Part shown: one piece after another, positions 47,701 to 60,020 of the stretch | Layout: every line of letters begins with the position of its first letter | How positions within the stretch are numbered: the stretch's first letter is position 1 | Position numbers and translations under genes: made by a program | The notes under the pieces: generated by a model | Told to the model about the DNA's origin: nothing | The model's database searches: none | What the model saw: the letters and a program-made list of their open reading frames with translations, nothing else | Origin: Acanthopleura granulata | Taxonomy: Eukaryota > Mollusca > Polyplacophora > Chitonida > Chitonidae | NCBI GenBank assembly: GCA_016165875.1 | Contig: JABBOT010000001.1 | Span: 35,519,011 to 35,583,010, forward strand | DNA: 64,000 nucleotides | Direction of reading: 5' to 3'

Positions 47701-48860
47701 TGAGGGCCACCTCATACACTGTAAATGAAGGAATCGGGCACACCGTTGCCGGGGGAGCGATGTCAAGACATTTTCGGTACGTGACAATTCGTCACGCGCA
47801 GCTCGACACGTTATATCGCGATAGAAAGAGCTTGGAATTGCTTCATTCTAGCACAGCATTATAAGTTATACCAATGTGTTGCATGGGTATACTGCCTAAT
47901 GTTTCGTCGAGAAGATTAATATTTTCACGAATACGAAAGATATTGATCCTGAGATTGTGAATTTATCACAGTGAAGGCAACGAGAAGGGCACAGACTCAA
48001 ATTGGTACACTGACTGCGCAGACAAAGAAATACTTGCCTTCAGACGACTACTAGACAGTCATTATCTATTCGGTTTGCAAGGGTTTGCAATTTAATGGTC
48101 CCGAAATGATGCTGCGATAAACTTTTCTACACGCTGTTGTTGTTAACCGCTGTAACATTAGAACTCGTTTGAAAATAACTTAGGCAAGAAACGTTACTGA
48201 CTCGTACATTGCTGACAAGCGTTGTCATCAGCTGGCACGAACATCCTTGACTCCGCAGGGATACAGAAAAAATATAAAAAAAAATACCTCTTGCCTGTTT
48301 TGCGAAAACGGTAGCCTATCAAAGGCAGATAGATCAATCTGAATTGTGATAACTTATATTATCATCGTTAATCTCATTTTCGTCACGAACACTCATGAAG
48401 AGTCCCTGACAAATTTTTTCACTAATTACATAGGGATAACTATTTAGTATAGGTTAGCTAAAATGTAGGACATCGAGTTAGGAAGTTTGCCACAATCTGG
48501 AATACAAAATTATGATGTTTCGTTTAGTGCTCAACACTGTGACTTCGTTAAACCAACATATGTCGAGGTTACGCAATTCTGCGTACATAATATACCGAGG
48601 GTATGTATGGCATAGACGACGATCCATGTTTGTTTTGGTCCCTTGGTGGGCTTTAAATTCCCGCCCCTCTAATGGTCCGTTATGCCCTCTTTAGGACAAC
48701 GCCAATTTGGTGAAACACACATGCATAACCGTCAACTCAAATAGAACCACAGAAGTCAGAAGCCAAAAAGCCAGGGTCCATAGGCCACAGGCCCTGGTCG
48801 GGTACAGAGTGAATTCCTGGTTGGGGTTTTAGTGGGCCATAACCCCTAAAGGGGAAATAG
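44736..48860. other. Left palindrome arm between copy 1 and the axis, no gene
   Basis: AT-rich sequence that pairs with the right arm. It has two short repeats (ATTTCAGGT...CGAAATTTGG-like, 45,108 and 45,268) and the repeats at 47,555. I see no open frame with family features or consistent splice sites. Confidence 0.5.
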
Positions 48861-49722
48861 TTTTGTGTAATTTTAACTGTATTTTAGAAACATTTGTTTT
48901 CAAATGTACACATATTTTACACATTACAAATAATGGCTAAATATGTGTAAAATTGTCAGCAAATGTTTCTAAAATACAGTTAAATTTACACAAAACCATT
49001 TTCTCTTGAGGGTTTGCGCCCCACTAGACCCAAAACCAGGACTTAAAAAAAATAAAAAATAAATAAGTAAATAAAAAAAAGCCAGAGCCCAGGCTCTGGT
49101 CGAGTATACTGGGTGGTTTCTCGCGTCTCTGGTCTTATTTGAGTTGGCAACGGCGTATGTATGCTTTATACGCATTGGCCCTGTACAGGGATGGGAATAA
49201 AAGCCCAGCAACGGACCATAACAAGTAAACATAACATACCCATATATACCCTCGCTATACTTTGTACGCAGAATTCGTAACCGCGGCATTTGACGGTTGA
49301 ACTAAGTCACACTACTGAGTGCTACACGAAACATCCCAGCAAGGTATTCCATGTTGTGGCAAACTACCTAACTGAATGTCATACATTTTAAACACTATAT
49401 ACTAAATAGTTATCCCCATGTAACGTAGTCAAAAAGCCTTGTCAGGGACTCCTTATAAGTATTCGAGACGAAAATGGTGTTAATATGATAATATATAATA
49501 GTTTGCCAGAATGCAGTGATTCCTAGCTCTCTTTATCGCGATGTCGAGTGCAGAACTGCGCGTGCCGAATTGTCGCGTGCCGAATATACCCTGACATAGT
49601 TCTCATGACAGTTTCTTTACCCCATTCCTCCACTTACAGTGTGTGAGGGTGGTTCTAATTTTGGACGATTGTCATTTAGCTGCACAATTTAGCTTTATGA
49701 TATGAGGATTGAACGTTTAACA

Positions 49723-50175
49723 CTTTTCTGATCATTATCTCGGTTAAAAAATAGTTTCAAGATTAGTGATACATACGGCGAAAGTATAACATTTTGTTAA
49801 CATTTTCTCGTCTATAAACTAGTCTTAAAGTCAGTTATATACGTTTAACTTTTTTCTAAATACTTTCTCGGTTATAAAACTAGTTTTAAGGTTAGTGATA
49901 TGGCACTTTCAGCGAATTATCATGTCTCCACCTTTGTTTATTTATTTACATATTTGATTGGTGTTTTACGCGGTACTCAAGAATATTTGAATTATACGGC
50001 CGGAGAGGAAGCCAGCATGATCTGATCTTGAACTCACAGCGACCGCATTGTTGGGAGGCTTCGGGTCATTGTCCTGCGATAGTGCGCCAGCCTACTGAGC
50101 CACGGATTCCCCCCGCTTTGTCTAAATATTTTCTCGATTATAGAACTAGTTTCAAGACTGGTCATCTACGATACG
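49723..50175. repeat. Four diverged tandem repeats, interrupted by a SINE
   Basis: Motif close to TCTCGGTTATAAAACTAGTT followed by TTAAGGTTAGTGATA, starting near 49,723, 49,802, 49,858 and 50,127; spacing about 55-80 bp without the SINE at 49,935-50,115. The left palindrome arm holds reverse copies only near 47,555-47,640, so repeat number differs between arms. Confidence 0.6.
49935..50115 (-). mobile_element. SINE with internal deletion, right palindrome arm
   Basis: Tail GATTGGTGTTTTACGCGGTA runs to AATATTTGAATTATACGG, then jumps to the GCCGGAGAGGAAGCCAGCAT head half. The left arm has no SINE at the mirror position, so it inserted after the inverted duplication. Confidence 0.85.
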
Positions 50176-52945
50176 AATGAGAATGTTCAATGATTGTTTA
50201 AACACCCGTATTTCTACTTGAACTTGGGAATCTATGGTCACGTGTCACGTTTACATTTGTGCCTAGTGACGTCGTCTTTTCTTCATGGTAAAACGACCTC
50301 CCATGTGTAAGGGTGTGACCTTAATCACGGTTAATTGCTTTACCTGCAGTTTAATTGCCCTCTAACAAGTCCAAGAGGTCTGACGTGCTTTTTCACACAT
50401 AACAGTTTTAGTCTAAGTGTTTTGGTGAGAGAGTAAAATTGTGAAGCGCACGTGACAATATGTCCGTCACTCTGCCCGTCACCGTGGAGATGTCAGTGAC
50501 CGGTGCGTCCGCCAGGGGACATTCTTTCCGTCTGGTTGTCTTACACCTTCTTACCTCAGTGACAAAGAGAAGATGGCCACATTGGTGTCACAGGTTGAGG
50601 AGGTGTGAATGGCTACTGTGTTTGTGAGGAGATTAGCTCGAGCAGTTAACACCTGGGCGCATCAATTAAGGTGACATGTGTTATAGGACTGCTAGAAGTC
50701 AGGTATACAACATTACACCATCAACACTATACAACACCGAGAAAATAGTGTGGCAGTTGGGGAATTCCTTTCTGGTTGGGTTTAGCCCTGTAGCTAATTG
50801 TCTCTTAACAGCCCGAGTGTAATGATGCGACCTAAGTTTATAGGATTTCAGAACGTAGGAGACATTTTGCATGAATGAGTCAGAACTATGATTAATATTC
50901 AAAACCTCGAATCGGATAAATGGCTCATCACTAACGCTGAGGCATCTAGTGAAGTAACCGATATGCAATCAATTTTTAGTCACGATTTACGTAGTCGAGC
51001 CTATGAAAGGTAACTGAAGCGTTTGAATGCAAAATCCGAACATTTCTATCCAACAAGATATACGACTGTATGCAAACCATGAGTATTCCTTATCCATTCA
51101 CGTTGAAAAAATCACATTTTTGAGACATACATGAACACGAATTACAATACACCCAACTTATGGTTTCCCACGACAACTTGTACATATGTGTTTGAGACTG
51201 CTACATTGTACTTTTATAACAATTACCAGTAAGTGCTAAGACTTACAATAAACAACAAATATTTTATGTATTTTGCGTAGCACACCACCTTTAAAAATTC
51301 AATTACTCATTTCTAAAGCAGCTTTCCCGGTTGTCTTTTCTCAGATCGGAAGCTATGGATCATTATTCATGGTTACGTTTTTACACTGTCACCATTTCTA
51401 TTGTCGCGTTTCTCTCTTGAAACGATCCACTAGAGAGCACTGTGCGCGCTGACCAAAAAGCGTGGTGCGGGTGGGGGGTGTGGGAGGGGTGCTTACTGCC
51501 CCTGTGAGAGGTCAATGGACCTGCTCCGCCCTAAAAACTCACATAACAAGCTATAATCCGTTATTACTGTAATCCCTTCCATGGTCATTTTTTTGGCGTG
51601 AAGGAATTTCTCTGTTGTTAGGAACATTCAAGGTGAATAACAGACGACTGGTTGACACATCCTACTCACTGAGTGTGACGTAATGACCTCAATCTGGCTG
51701 TCATGAAGAACCTATTAGTGACGGTGCATGGACAGCCGAATACAATGCAGGGAACTCTGCTCACAATCTCTGACCAAAGCTAGTAACCAAAGCTAGTGAC
51801 ATTCTGGGATTTGTCCACGAAGGATGAAAACAATGAGGCTCACACGATCTCGTGAAAATATGGAGGAATTAAGCCTACTAATAAAAGTGCTCTCAATAGT
51901 GTATTACAGGGAATGCTCAAATCACACCGCAGATCTGGCAAAAGAAACACACTAGTCCTGGTTAAAATCCCGAACACTCCTTCGAAGTAATCTTCAAATG
52001 ATTTCAGCACACAGTTCTGGAGCCTTGATTAGCTTTGACCAACTCTCCCGATACCTGATCGGAAATTCGGTGTCACTTATAAAAGTGTCGCTCCTCATTC
52101 TCGGTGTTACGATTTATCAAAGTTTGGCCAAATTTTGTATCCTGAAATTCTATTGGCAATCAATATGGTTGCCAAGCTAGCAGAACTAACAGGACATATC
52201 GAAGATTCTCACAACTTCGCTCAACCGGATATCATTTACACGAGATCATTTAAATTTGATCACAAAAATTTAACCAAATTCCACAACCTGAAGTTTTATT
52301 CAGTCGTCGCCAGTCTTCATAGTTGCCTGGCAAGCAGCATTGAGAAGACATATCTTTGGAGATTACCTAACCTATGACCATTCAAACACAGTGAGCAAGG
52401 TAAAGACATTGGAACATTAAAATTGTGTGGATTATTTCACTCTTTTCTGCTAAGAACAACAATTAAAATATTAACAGGCATAGTTTCCACAGGCTTTGCG
52501 TTTAAAGGATACGAAACTTCAGTATTTACGCGCACACTTCGTCACCATAAAGCAGAGGTTGCATGAGAATTTGAATCACGTTATGTGGCACGTGGAGAAT
52601 AATATCCAGATAAGAAACACAAAAAGAAAGCATTGAGTTTGTATTAATATCATTTTAATTTAGTTTCTGTAAAAATAAAATATGGTACAAAATATTCTCC
52701 GCTTTAAAATTTTAACATAGAACATAGCTTAGAGACTGTGGCCTCTAAGGCTGAAAAATGTTTTCATACACACTACTTTAAACATCCCATAACTGTAATC
52801 CATTAAGGGGCAAGTGATTCATCGTACATAACAATCAACACATAAACTGAGAAGTGCGTAAATAACAAGTGACACACAACAATATAAATATAGCTTTTTC
52901 TGTGACGGCAAAAATAAATTAAATAGACGATATACACGGGAAATT
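50176..52945. other. Right palindrome arm between the axis and copy 2, no gene
   Basis: Mirror of the left arm. A conserved stretch at 50,540-50,700 matches 46,990-47,160 closely, better than its surroundings, but it has no open frame. Nothing else supportable. Confidence 0.5.
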
Positions 52946-53886
52946 TCACTGTTCAGTTATGGTAACTGGAACAAGATTAAACATGGCGAATAGAACTTCT
53001 CGGTTTTTGATGTAGTACACCAAATGATCTCGGTTAACAAATTTAGCGAGTATGGCCTGTCCATTTCTGCTCGGTTTCCCCATACTGTCATACCCGTGTG
53101 AGTCGCACAGATAGAGGAAACCTTTCTTGTAGAAGATGGCCATGGTTTTGTCCTGTATTGTAAGAAGGGCACCATTGAATCGTCGAGAGAGACAGTAGTC
53201 CAGAGCCTCCCCAAACGTCTTCAGCTTGAACTCCTCGGACGTTTGTCGACTCATGTCCAACGTGCCGTAGTGAATTTTTCCTCGGCGAATTTTAAAACAC
53301 TGCCCATGTGACAAATATTTGTCTGGAAGTTCTTCCACTGCAATTCTTTTTTCTTTGGAATCTGACCTCCCGGTGGCAGCTATCCAGTCAGAGTGAAGTT
53401 TATCGCCCGAAATGATGACGTTGTCGAGAGTGTCAGACGTCCAGTCATGAGCGGCGATCTGCTGTGACGTCACCAGGGCCGTCATCGCCATGACGCAGCA
53501 TTGAGTGCCCGGATACTGGGACCCAGCCAGGCCCTCGGGAATCGTGGACTGGGAGAATCGAGCCTGTGTGACCTGCAAGGGGAGGTGGTATAGGAACGTG
53601 TGCTTTTTGATCTTGTTGGCTGAAAATCAAGAAATATCATATGACTATATTCATGCGTGCAAGACATAAACTGTTCTAATTGAAGATGAACACTACAGTT
53701 CAATCACAATTCTACAGGAAAATGAGGCACTTTAACATGAAAGTATCACTGTATACAATGCCTTTTACACAATCAAAAGAGTTATGTCCTCAACTACATG
53801 TAAATAGATAAATGACTGGACTTCTTTATTTCACTATGGTGCATGTATGACCTACCAGTATTGCATAAGAGCTTCTTGAAAACCAT
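52946..53886 (-). CDS. Herpes_teg_N-like (C76) cysteine protease gene, copy 2
   Basis: Exons 53886-53856 and 53619-52946, the same 31-nt and 674-nt coding lengths as copy 1, with donor GTAGGT and acceptor TTTTCAG; 234 residues. About a dozen residues differ from copy 1: for example Val43 to Gly, Cys112 to Tyr, His123 to Arg, an Ala-Ser to Leu-Phe change near the C-terminus, and Arg9 to Cys in exon 1. The candidate Gln, Cys pair and Asp-x-His are unchanged and there is no frameshift or stop, so the copy looks functional. It is the mirror partner of copy 1. Its 3' flank matches copy 1's 3' flank for several kilobases toward the palindrome axis. Two overlapping frames in this region (52,957-53,214 and 53,445-53,630) are shadows. 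Confidence 0.8.
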
Positions 53887-54430
53887 CTTGAAGAGAGAAA
53901 TGTCACCCTGTATAAGTACAATCCTTGCAACTTTCCCAGTGGAGGAATGTGTGCGATGGGTAGAGCCTGTGTGAATGATCAGTAATGTAATGTGGGGGAC
54001 TTTATAGTGGATAGCTGGTGTTTGGCCGAAGGGGAGGGGATATGAGGTGGGGATGTTACTGGCTACCTCTGATTGGTGGTCAGTGGTTTGGGAGCCTAAC
54101 TCGTTAATCAATACCTGTCACGTAGGCGGGCACCACCTCCCACCGCCGGTACCCCGTGGGGCGCGCCCATTATACCCAGGGCACGGATCCAGGTGAGCGA
54201 TGACGGGCTGATTAGGTTTAGACAAACACGCCACACAGCTCACCACTCAGGACAAGATCTTACCCTGTCGGAGGTACCCGACGCAACAGGTAGCTTACAA
54301 ACCCAGGAAAGATCAATGGACTACGTCTCTCGATTACAACTTACAGACTTTTTCTTTCTGGCTTAGGAACGGCCTGGAGGGCAGGGATCTGCCCAGGGGT
54401 ACGAAAATCAAACTCAAGTATACAAATGGT
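53887..54430 (-). repeat. Conserved 5' flank of copy 2
   Basis: Minus-strand counterpart of the copy 1 flank. Shared strings include the GACGTAGTCCATTG-like string (about 54,312-54,325) and a GGTACCCCGTGGGGCGCGCC region. It has small indels relative to copies 1 and 3. No gene was seen in it. Confidence 0.75.
53999..54006 (-). promoter_or_regulatory. TATA box of copy 2
   Basis: TATAAAGT on the minus strand, 113 nt before the ATG of copy 2, at the same place as the TATA boxes of copies 1 and 3. The last bases differ from TATAAAAG, so it may be weaker. Confidence 0.6.
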
Positions 54431-56469
54431 TTCAGCCGATGGAGTCAGCTGAATAAATATGACATTCCTCCAACTGGTAAAACAATACCCGTAGTCAAAT
54501 TCCCCCAGGCCAGTTTCATTAATGAAATTAGCATTACCATCTCTTAAAAATGTACATACATGTAATTTTAAATGAAGATGCTTACCTCGAAGTAGTCAAC
54601 ACTTTTCAGTGATCTCGGAGGGATATCCTCGGAATAACCCATAACAGTTAATGTGATAGTCATTGTCAAGATATCTTATGACACCATGACTCGATACTTG
54701 GATATAATGTCATGGAATCATACGACACACATTGCTTGAGCAATTTGAATCGGTTACAGTTTCCTTTTATTCTCTTACGTTCATACTAGAATTCTTCCAG
54801 CCTTAACAATCTGTGGGACCAGGGAATTGTTTTCCAACACACACAATTAATTGAAGATTTGATATTATTATTACATGTAGAGGGATAAGCCTAACAGTTT
54901 AGCAGACCCCCTCTTCCCTTCCTCCACCCCACAAAACCATACCCATTAGCACGTGCTATGATGGTATTAACTGGGAGCAAATGTAAAGAAGAATGTTCAC
55001 ATTTTTCAGAAAGGGTTTTCTTTCAAGGTGATATGGCGTCAGGTGTTAAGCTATAATCATTCATTCTTTCCAGGTGTATAAGAGTGTGTTTGTAAGAGAT
55101 GATACCATTTAGGATTAACACCAATAGCTTAATAAACCCTACCAGTAATGATAAGTACCGGGAGAAATTTAGACCGTAAAGCACGGCTTCGATTTGCAAA
55201 GATTATCTCCATTATCAACACGAACGTCCCCTTGTGTGTAGCGGTGTCAGTAAATAACAATGTTTATATATGTACTTTAAATTTTGAACTTGTTCGAGAT
55301 TGTATCAATGTCGTCTACCTCGCCATTTTCGGCTGACAGAACAGGATTGTTCCCGTCCACTTCCCAGTCGCATACTGAATGTCAGGCACCTAGACGGATC
55401 AGTCGACTTCCGGTGCAACGGAGCAACAACCTGATTGGTCTTTAGTACTTTAATTACTGAGACCCTTTAACCCTGACAAGGTTGACGAGTGAAAGACTCA
55501 ATACGGATGTCTAGTGCCTCATCTCGCCACTTCCTTTAGTAAAATATATACAGATCTTTAACAAAAGATTTGAAAACTTGGGGAGCCTTCTAATTAACCA
55601 AGGATTATGATGAGTCCCTGGACTAGACAATGACTGTTCCATGTAGTGAATGTGTCAGGATAGACTAAACCGAAAAGATACTTTGATTCCGTACGCTTTG
55701 TATCTCGGATATGGCGAGTTTCATTAGCTAGATTACCTTCTGTGTTTTCTGCCAAATACATGTTCTTGAATTTCTTTATTGGTGCGAGTGATAATTTCTA
55801 TTCCATGAGTTTGCAATGAAGTGATATGTTTTGTTAACGTATCAAAGCATTTTACCAAACACTTGCTGACGTTTCTCTCACCTTTAGTCATACAAAACAG
55901 AAATTATTAGTCAAGGATTATGAAAATAATTATCACCATGCACTTTTAGCAATTTATGGTTTATTATTACCGTGCATATGAAGATGGTATATATTGTTTC
56001 TTCATGCAGACTCTTTCTCACAGAATGCAGGCCTCTTCTGTAGAAGGTGTACAGCGGTGGCATTCTAGCCCTTTATGTGAAAAATTATCTCCCCCTACAT
56101 TTTATTTTATTTAAATTTCGATGAAAGAGAGTACATATGAAACATTATGCAATTGTCACAAACTTTACCTATCATTTGGTTAAGGTGAATTGCGTGCATG
56201 GAGAAGCTTGTCACTGAAATCTCTGCAAAATGGGACAAAAATAGAATTGGTAAAATGTTTAGTTAACTCTCACTGTCATCGACAAAAGGTGCGGTAAAGC
56301 TAATGGTGTGCGGTTTAAAATTTACCGAATTTAATTTCCTCAATAGCAGAAAATGAGTAAATGATATACCATTTATAGAAACAATTATTTAAACTACTGA
56401 AAACTCACTTGGGTTTTAAAGTTGAGGAAATTAAAGAACATCTCTCGACATTATGTTTTCCATGAAACT

Positions 56470-56740
56470 TTAGGGCGTGGCCTACGTGGCCCAGTCGGTT
56501 AGCGCGCTATCACAGCGCAATGACCCAGAAGCCTCCCACCAATGCAGTCGCTGTGAGTTCAAGCCCAGCTAATGCTGGCTTCCTCTCCGGGATGGTCTGC
56601 CAGCAACCTGTGGATGGTCGTGGGTTTCCCTTCGAGCTCTGCCGCTTTCCGCCCACCATAATGCTGGCAGCCGTCGGATAAGGGAAATATTCTTGTGTAC
56701 GGCGTAAAACACCAATCCGATAAAAACAATAAATAAACTT
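56470..56740 (+). mobile_element. Near full-length SINE (reference copy)
   Basis: Best plus-strand copy. tRNA-like head GGGCGTGGCCTACGTGGCCC with an A-box-like GTGGCCCAGTCGG and B-box-like GAGTTCAAGCCC, then the body, ending in ACACCAATCCGATAAAAACA and AATAAA. The body (about 150 bp) is shared by all copies here. tRNA-derived SINEs use these boxes for RNA polymerase III. I do not name the family. Confidence 0.9.
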
Positions 56741-57023
56741 TAGGAGAGGATACAAACGAAGAATTAAACAGTATGAATTTTTATAATTCGTGACATACAT
56801 CAATCTGGAGTCGCTCAAATATATTCCTTATAGGTTTAAGGGTTATACTTCTGACATTTGCATCTGGTCCAGACGTGCTGTAAGCCTTAATCCCAGACGT
56901 CTTTGTTTCATCATATACAACCCCTGACGGCATCACCAATCCGTCTAGACAGACTAGGCCCTGTGCGACTCTGTGACCCTGTACTTTTATATTAGCAACA
57001 GGGACACTCGTTGGTTAACTCGA

Positions 57024-57790
57024 TTTTAAAGCAACTGTTTCGGCATTCTCCGAAGACTTTTAATCGTGTTGCGAGACGCGCATAACTCAGGACATCTTTT
57101 CCTCAATGGTCTACGGATTTAAGGAAATTTATTTATTTATTAATGAATGCAGGTGTTACAAACGTGGTCATAAACTGTTAGATGAACTAACAGCTTAAGA
57201 AGTTCTTATTCCACACCAATAGACAAACATGTACAAAATGAACAAATGGCAGATTTAATTTTAGCTGGTAAATTAGGCACTCGCTAAAACAGACTACTCA
57301 ACAGGCCTGTCGATTCTTATACCTACGTTCATTGCCGCCTTGTCGAAATTACCGCTAAACTTCGTGCTTTAGTTAGTTTTAATGTCACTCTATCGATAGT
57401 TTCAAAACTGATCAAAATCAATTAAAATATGTTCAATGCATAAAAATTTCCAAGAGATCGAATTCTTTCATTAGCAAGAAGGCTGACCGTCTACATCCAC
57501 GATGATAAAGTGGAAAATAAATGTAGATGTAATATTACATATCAGTTTCTGAAATAAACAAGTGTTATCCTAGTTTTTAGATACACATGTGTTACATCTA
57601 CTAACTTGACGCTTAATGTGTTGTTTCTAACCATTATTGCGGCACATTACAGTTTGTATGTGTTAGATCTATAGGCGAAGAGCTTCCATGCTGTGTATGG
57701 GGGGAAATGGACACGGTTTTAAAGTAGCTGTTACGGCATTCTTTGAAGCGTTTTTAATCTGTTGGGAGACAAACCCAGCAAATTTCATTT
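57024..57790. repeat. Short direct duplication
   Basis: A block beginning TTTTAAAGCAACTGTTTCGG near 57,024 is repeated in changed form near 57,718 (TTTTAAAGTAGCTGTTACGG), each followed by a GGCATTCT and a TTTTAATC-like string. No gene seen between them. Confidence 0.5.
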
Positions 57791-58539
57791 AAGGTGCACC
57801 CAACGGATTTTTTCATGAAAAAGCATTAAAGATACGGCTTAAAAGATATTGTGTCAGGTGTACATACACTTTGTGATAACCGCTCATCTCAATATGTCCT
57901 TCTTCAGTCAGATAAGAAGAGCCCTTAGTTGAGATAAGATGTATGGTTATTCGTCCCTTTCATATGCGCGATGGTGACAAGGGGGATCACCCAGCTCAGG
58001 TAGCTCACTGATCAGCACAAGTTACTGGAACAGAGAAACATTCTTTAACGGTAAAGGACCGTTAAGAAGGTATTAGCCAAAAAGGGCTTCATGTTAACAA
58101 ACAGATACATTTGTTTTTTAATACTCCCATTCATCACGGCAATACGTCAACTTCATAATACTTCCGTAGTTTCATAAAACAAACTTATACAAGTAAAGAG
58201 CAACACTAATGAAAAATACGTGAGTGTCTACTGCTATGTGCTGATATTAGGGTGGTCTGTTTTGAACGAGAGGAGTATTCTCTTCTGCGAGGGAACAAAC
58301 AGTCCGTTAAAGACAACTTTGATCTGTTCAGATCGGTAACAATTTCATGGTTGCACTACATGCCATTAGAGGTTTGCATATTACTTTTTGTGCTCATTAC
58401 TCGGTCTGATATATCTTTGTGCTTTACTCATCGACATACTTCAAACTGTATAAAGTACCTAGAGAACCATTCACTGTTACCGACTGGACTGCGCATGTCT
58501 GCTTTCCAGTCACTGGTTAAATCCGGGCAACTAGACATT

Positions 58540-58770
58540 GGAAATTACTTCCGGTCCCACTTTATCAGACCACACCAACAGGGCAAAATCTGATTAGTCT
58601 TAAATACTTTGATTGCTGAATGACACCATGGCAGGGTTAAAGAGTTAATGAGTTAAAGACTGAATCGGGATGTCTGCCTGGTGCCTTACCGTACCTGTTA
58701 CTTTGTTAAAATTTGATTTAGTCTGGAGGTAATTAAACATCCCGATTTACTTGTCGATGAGAATAACTAA
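58540..58770. repeat. Extra diverged copy of the unit-edge block
   Basis: The text around AAAGAGTTAATGAGTTAAAG resembles 55,440-55,560 and 62,440-62,540, and in reverse 38,560-38,620 and 41,760-41,830. It adds a half-unit of the roughly 3.2-kb repeat inside R1. Confidence 0.5.
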
Positions 58771-60020
58771 ATCTGTGACAAAGACAAAACATGAACTATC
58801 AAATTCAGCCCAATCAAAAAATAACTCTTGAAACACTTGTTTAATATTTTATATATTATTTATTACAAATTTCTAAGCTCGCATATGCAATAATCAAGAA
58901 ATTTCCTTTTCATTTATACGATTGTGGGTGGATCTAGGGAAGTAGCAAAAAGTAAACTTTGCCACGTGTGACTTACAGACCTGTGACCTTACGTTTGGTA
59001 GAAAAATGAATACGGACACACCGACTGTACACACCGTCCCTCAACGCCATCGATTGTTTATTAATACCCAGGTCCCAAGAACAATGAATGCTCGTGTATG
59101 TGGAAACTACCAGTCTATGATCGGTGTTAAAACCTATCTCGGGAGACATTTTATTGGTAATTTCCGTAACTACACAAAGAACAAAGAGATGAGTTACAGT
59201 ATGAAGGTGATTTGTCAAGGCTTTATTTAAATATTAAGGGCAAATGTCGCCTTGGTGTACAGCCCGAAAATACACATGTATGCATAATTAACTTTTTTAA
59301 TCATATATAACATAAAACGTCTATACCTTACCCACATCAGAGCACATAACTGGCAATAAATATATACGTGTGATTTAAATTTGTTGTCACATAATAATGT
59401 GAGGGATGCAACTTTATACCCTGACTCTACATCACTCTCAGATCTGAAAGAATATGATTCATATCTTCTTGCTGTGAAGTAACCCTGCACTAAATCCATG
59501 CTGACTTAGGTTTAAGCAATTCTCGTTACAAAATCAAGTAGGAAATCAAGTAGGATGCACTGACAAGCATCCGTCCAGCTAAATTCCCTCCAAAGAGCTA
59601 TATAGTTTTGTCTTAATCCGAAGCCAACAAGCTGAAAATTGGGAAGGACAATCTGATTACAAGTTCTGAATGATAATTTCTTGTCAGCCATACTGTGATG
59701 CATGCTGTAAGCTGTCATAAATGTACTGAGGCAACAAATTTCAGGAAACGTGTTTCAGCTTCATCAAAAATAAATTCTGGCAGAAAACATATTTTCTTAA
59801 AACGTTTAAATAGCACATAGCCTGGAGAACAGAGTTTTTAAGTATTAAAACTGTTTTAATACAGACTGTGTTAAATATTACATGTATCTGTAAACGATTC
59901 AAGGATAAATCATTCATCGTACAATCAATTAATAAATTACATGTGCGCGAATAACAAGTGAAATACTACATTATAAATAGATGTGTAAATACAAATTAAA
60001 CAGATATACATTATCGAGCT

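Larger units (their letters stand above)
41640..55690. repeat. Large imperfect palindrome (inverted duplication), axis near 48,928
   Basis: Two inverted arms pair about an axis at 48,928: ACTGTATTTTAGAAACATTT (48,876-48,895) has its exact reverse complement at 48,961-48,980, and the match continues nearly to the axis without a clear spacer. Further paired blocks: 48,600-48,830 with 49,030-49,290; 46,980-47,480 with 50,200-50,720; 45,660-45,970 with 51,520-51,850; the protease genes (43.46-44.45 with 53.89-52.95 kb); 42,060-42,250 with 55,060-55,220; 41,750-41,850 with 55,440-55,540. The arms are diverged and differ by insertions, including a SINE in the right arm. Confidence 0.85.
52800..56850. 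repeat. Direct duplicate unit R1 (contains copy 2)
   Basis: Matches 59,860-64,000 in the same order and orientation at a spacing of about 7.0-7.1 kb: gene copies, 5' flanks, the blocks at 55,070/62,080, 55,440/62,440, 55,690/62,760, 56,170/63,540 and 56,780/63,890. Similarity outside the genes is patchy. SINEs sit at different points in the two units, so they arrived after the duplication. Confidence 0.75.

Noticed and set aside
52957..53214. Second gene overlapping copy 2
   Set aside because: Shadow frame of the protease exon; it is not kept in the other copies. The same applies to 53,445-53,703.
41640..55690. Palindrome as an assembly artefact (haplotype joined in reverse)
   Set aside because: The arms differ by many substitutions, indels and a SINE, too much for two alleles, and protein changes in the two genes are consistent with old paralogues. 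Long reads would still be decisive.
56470..56560. tRNA gene suggested by A- and B-box-like strings
   Set aside because: It is the head of a SINE found at many places; no cloverleaf with a proper acceptor stem was seen.
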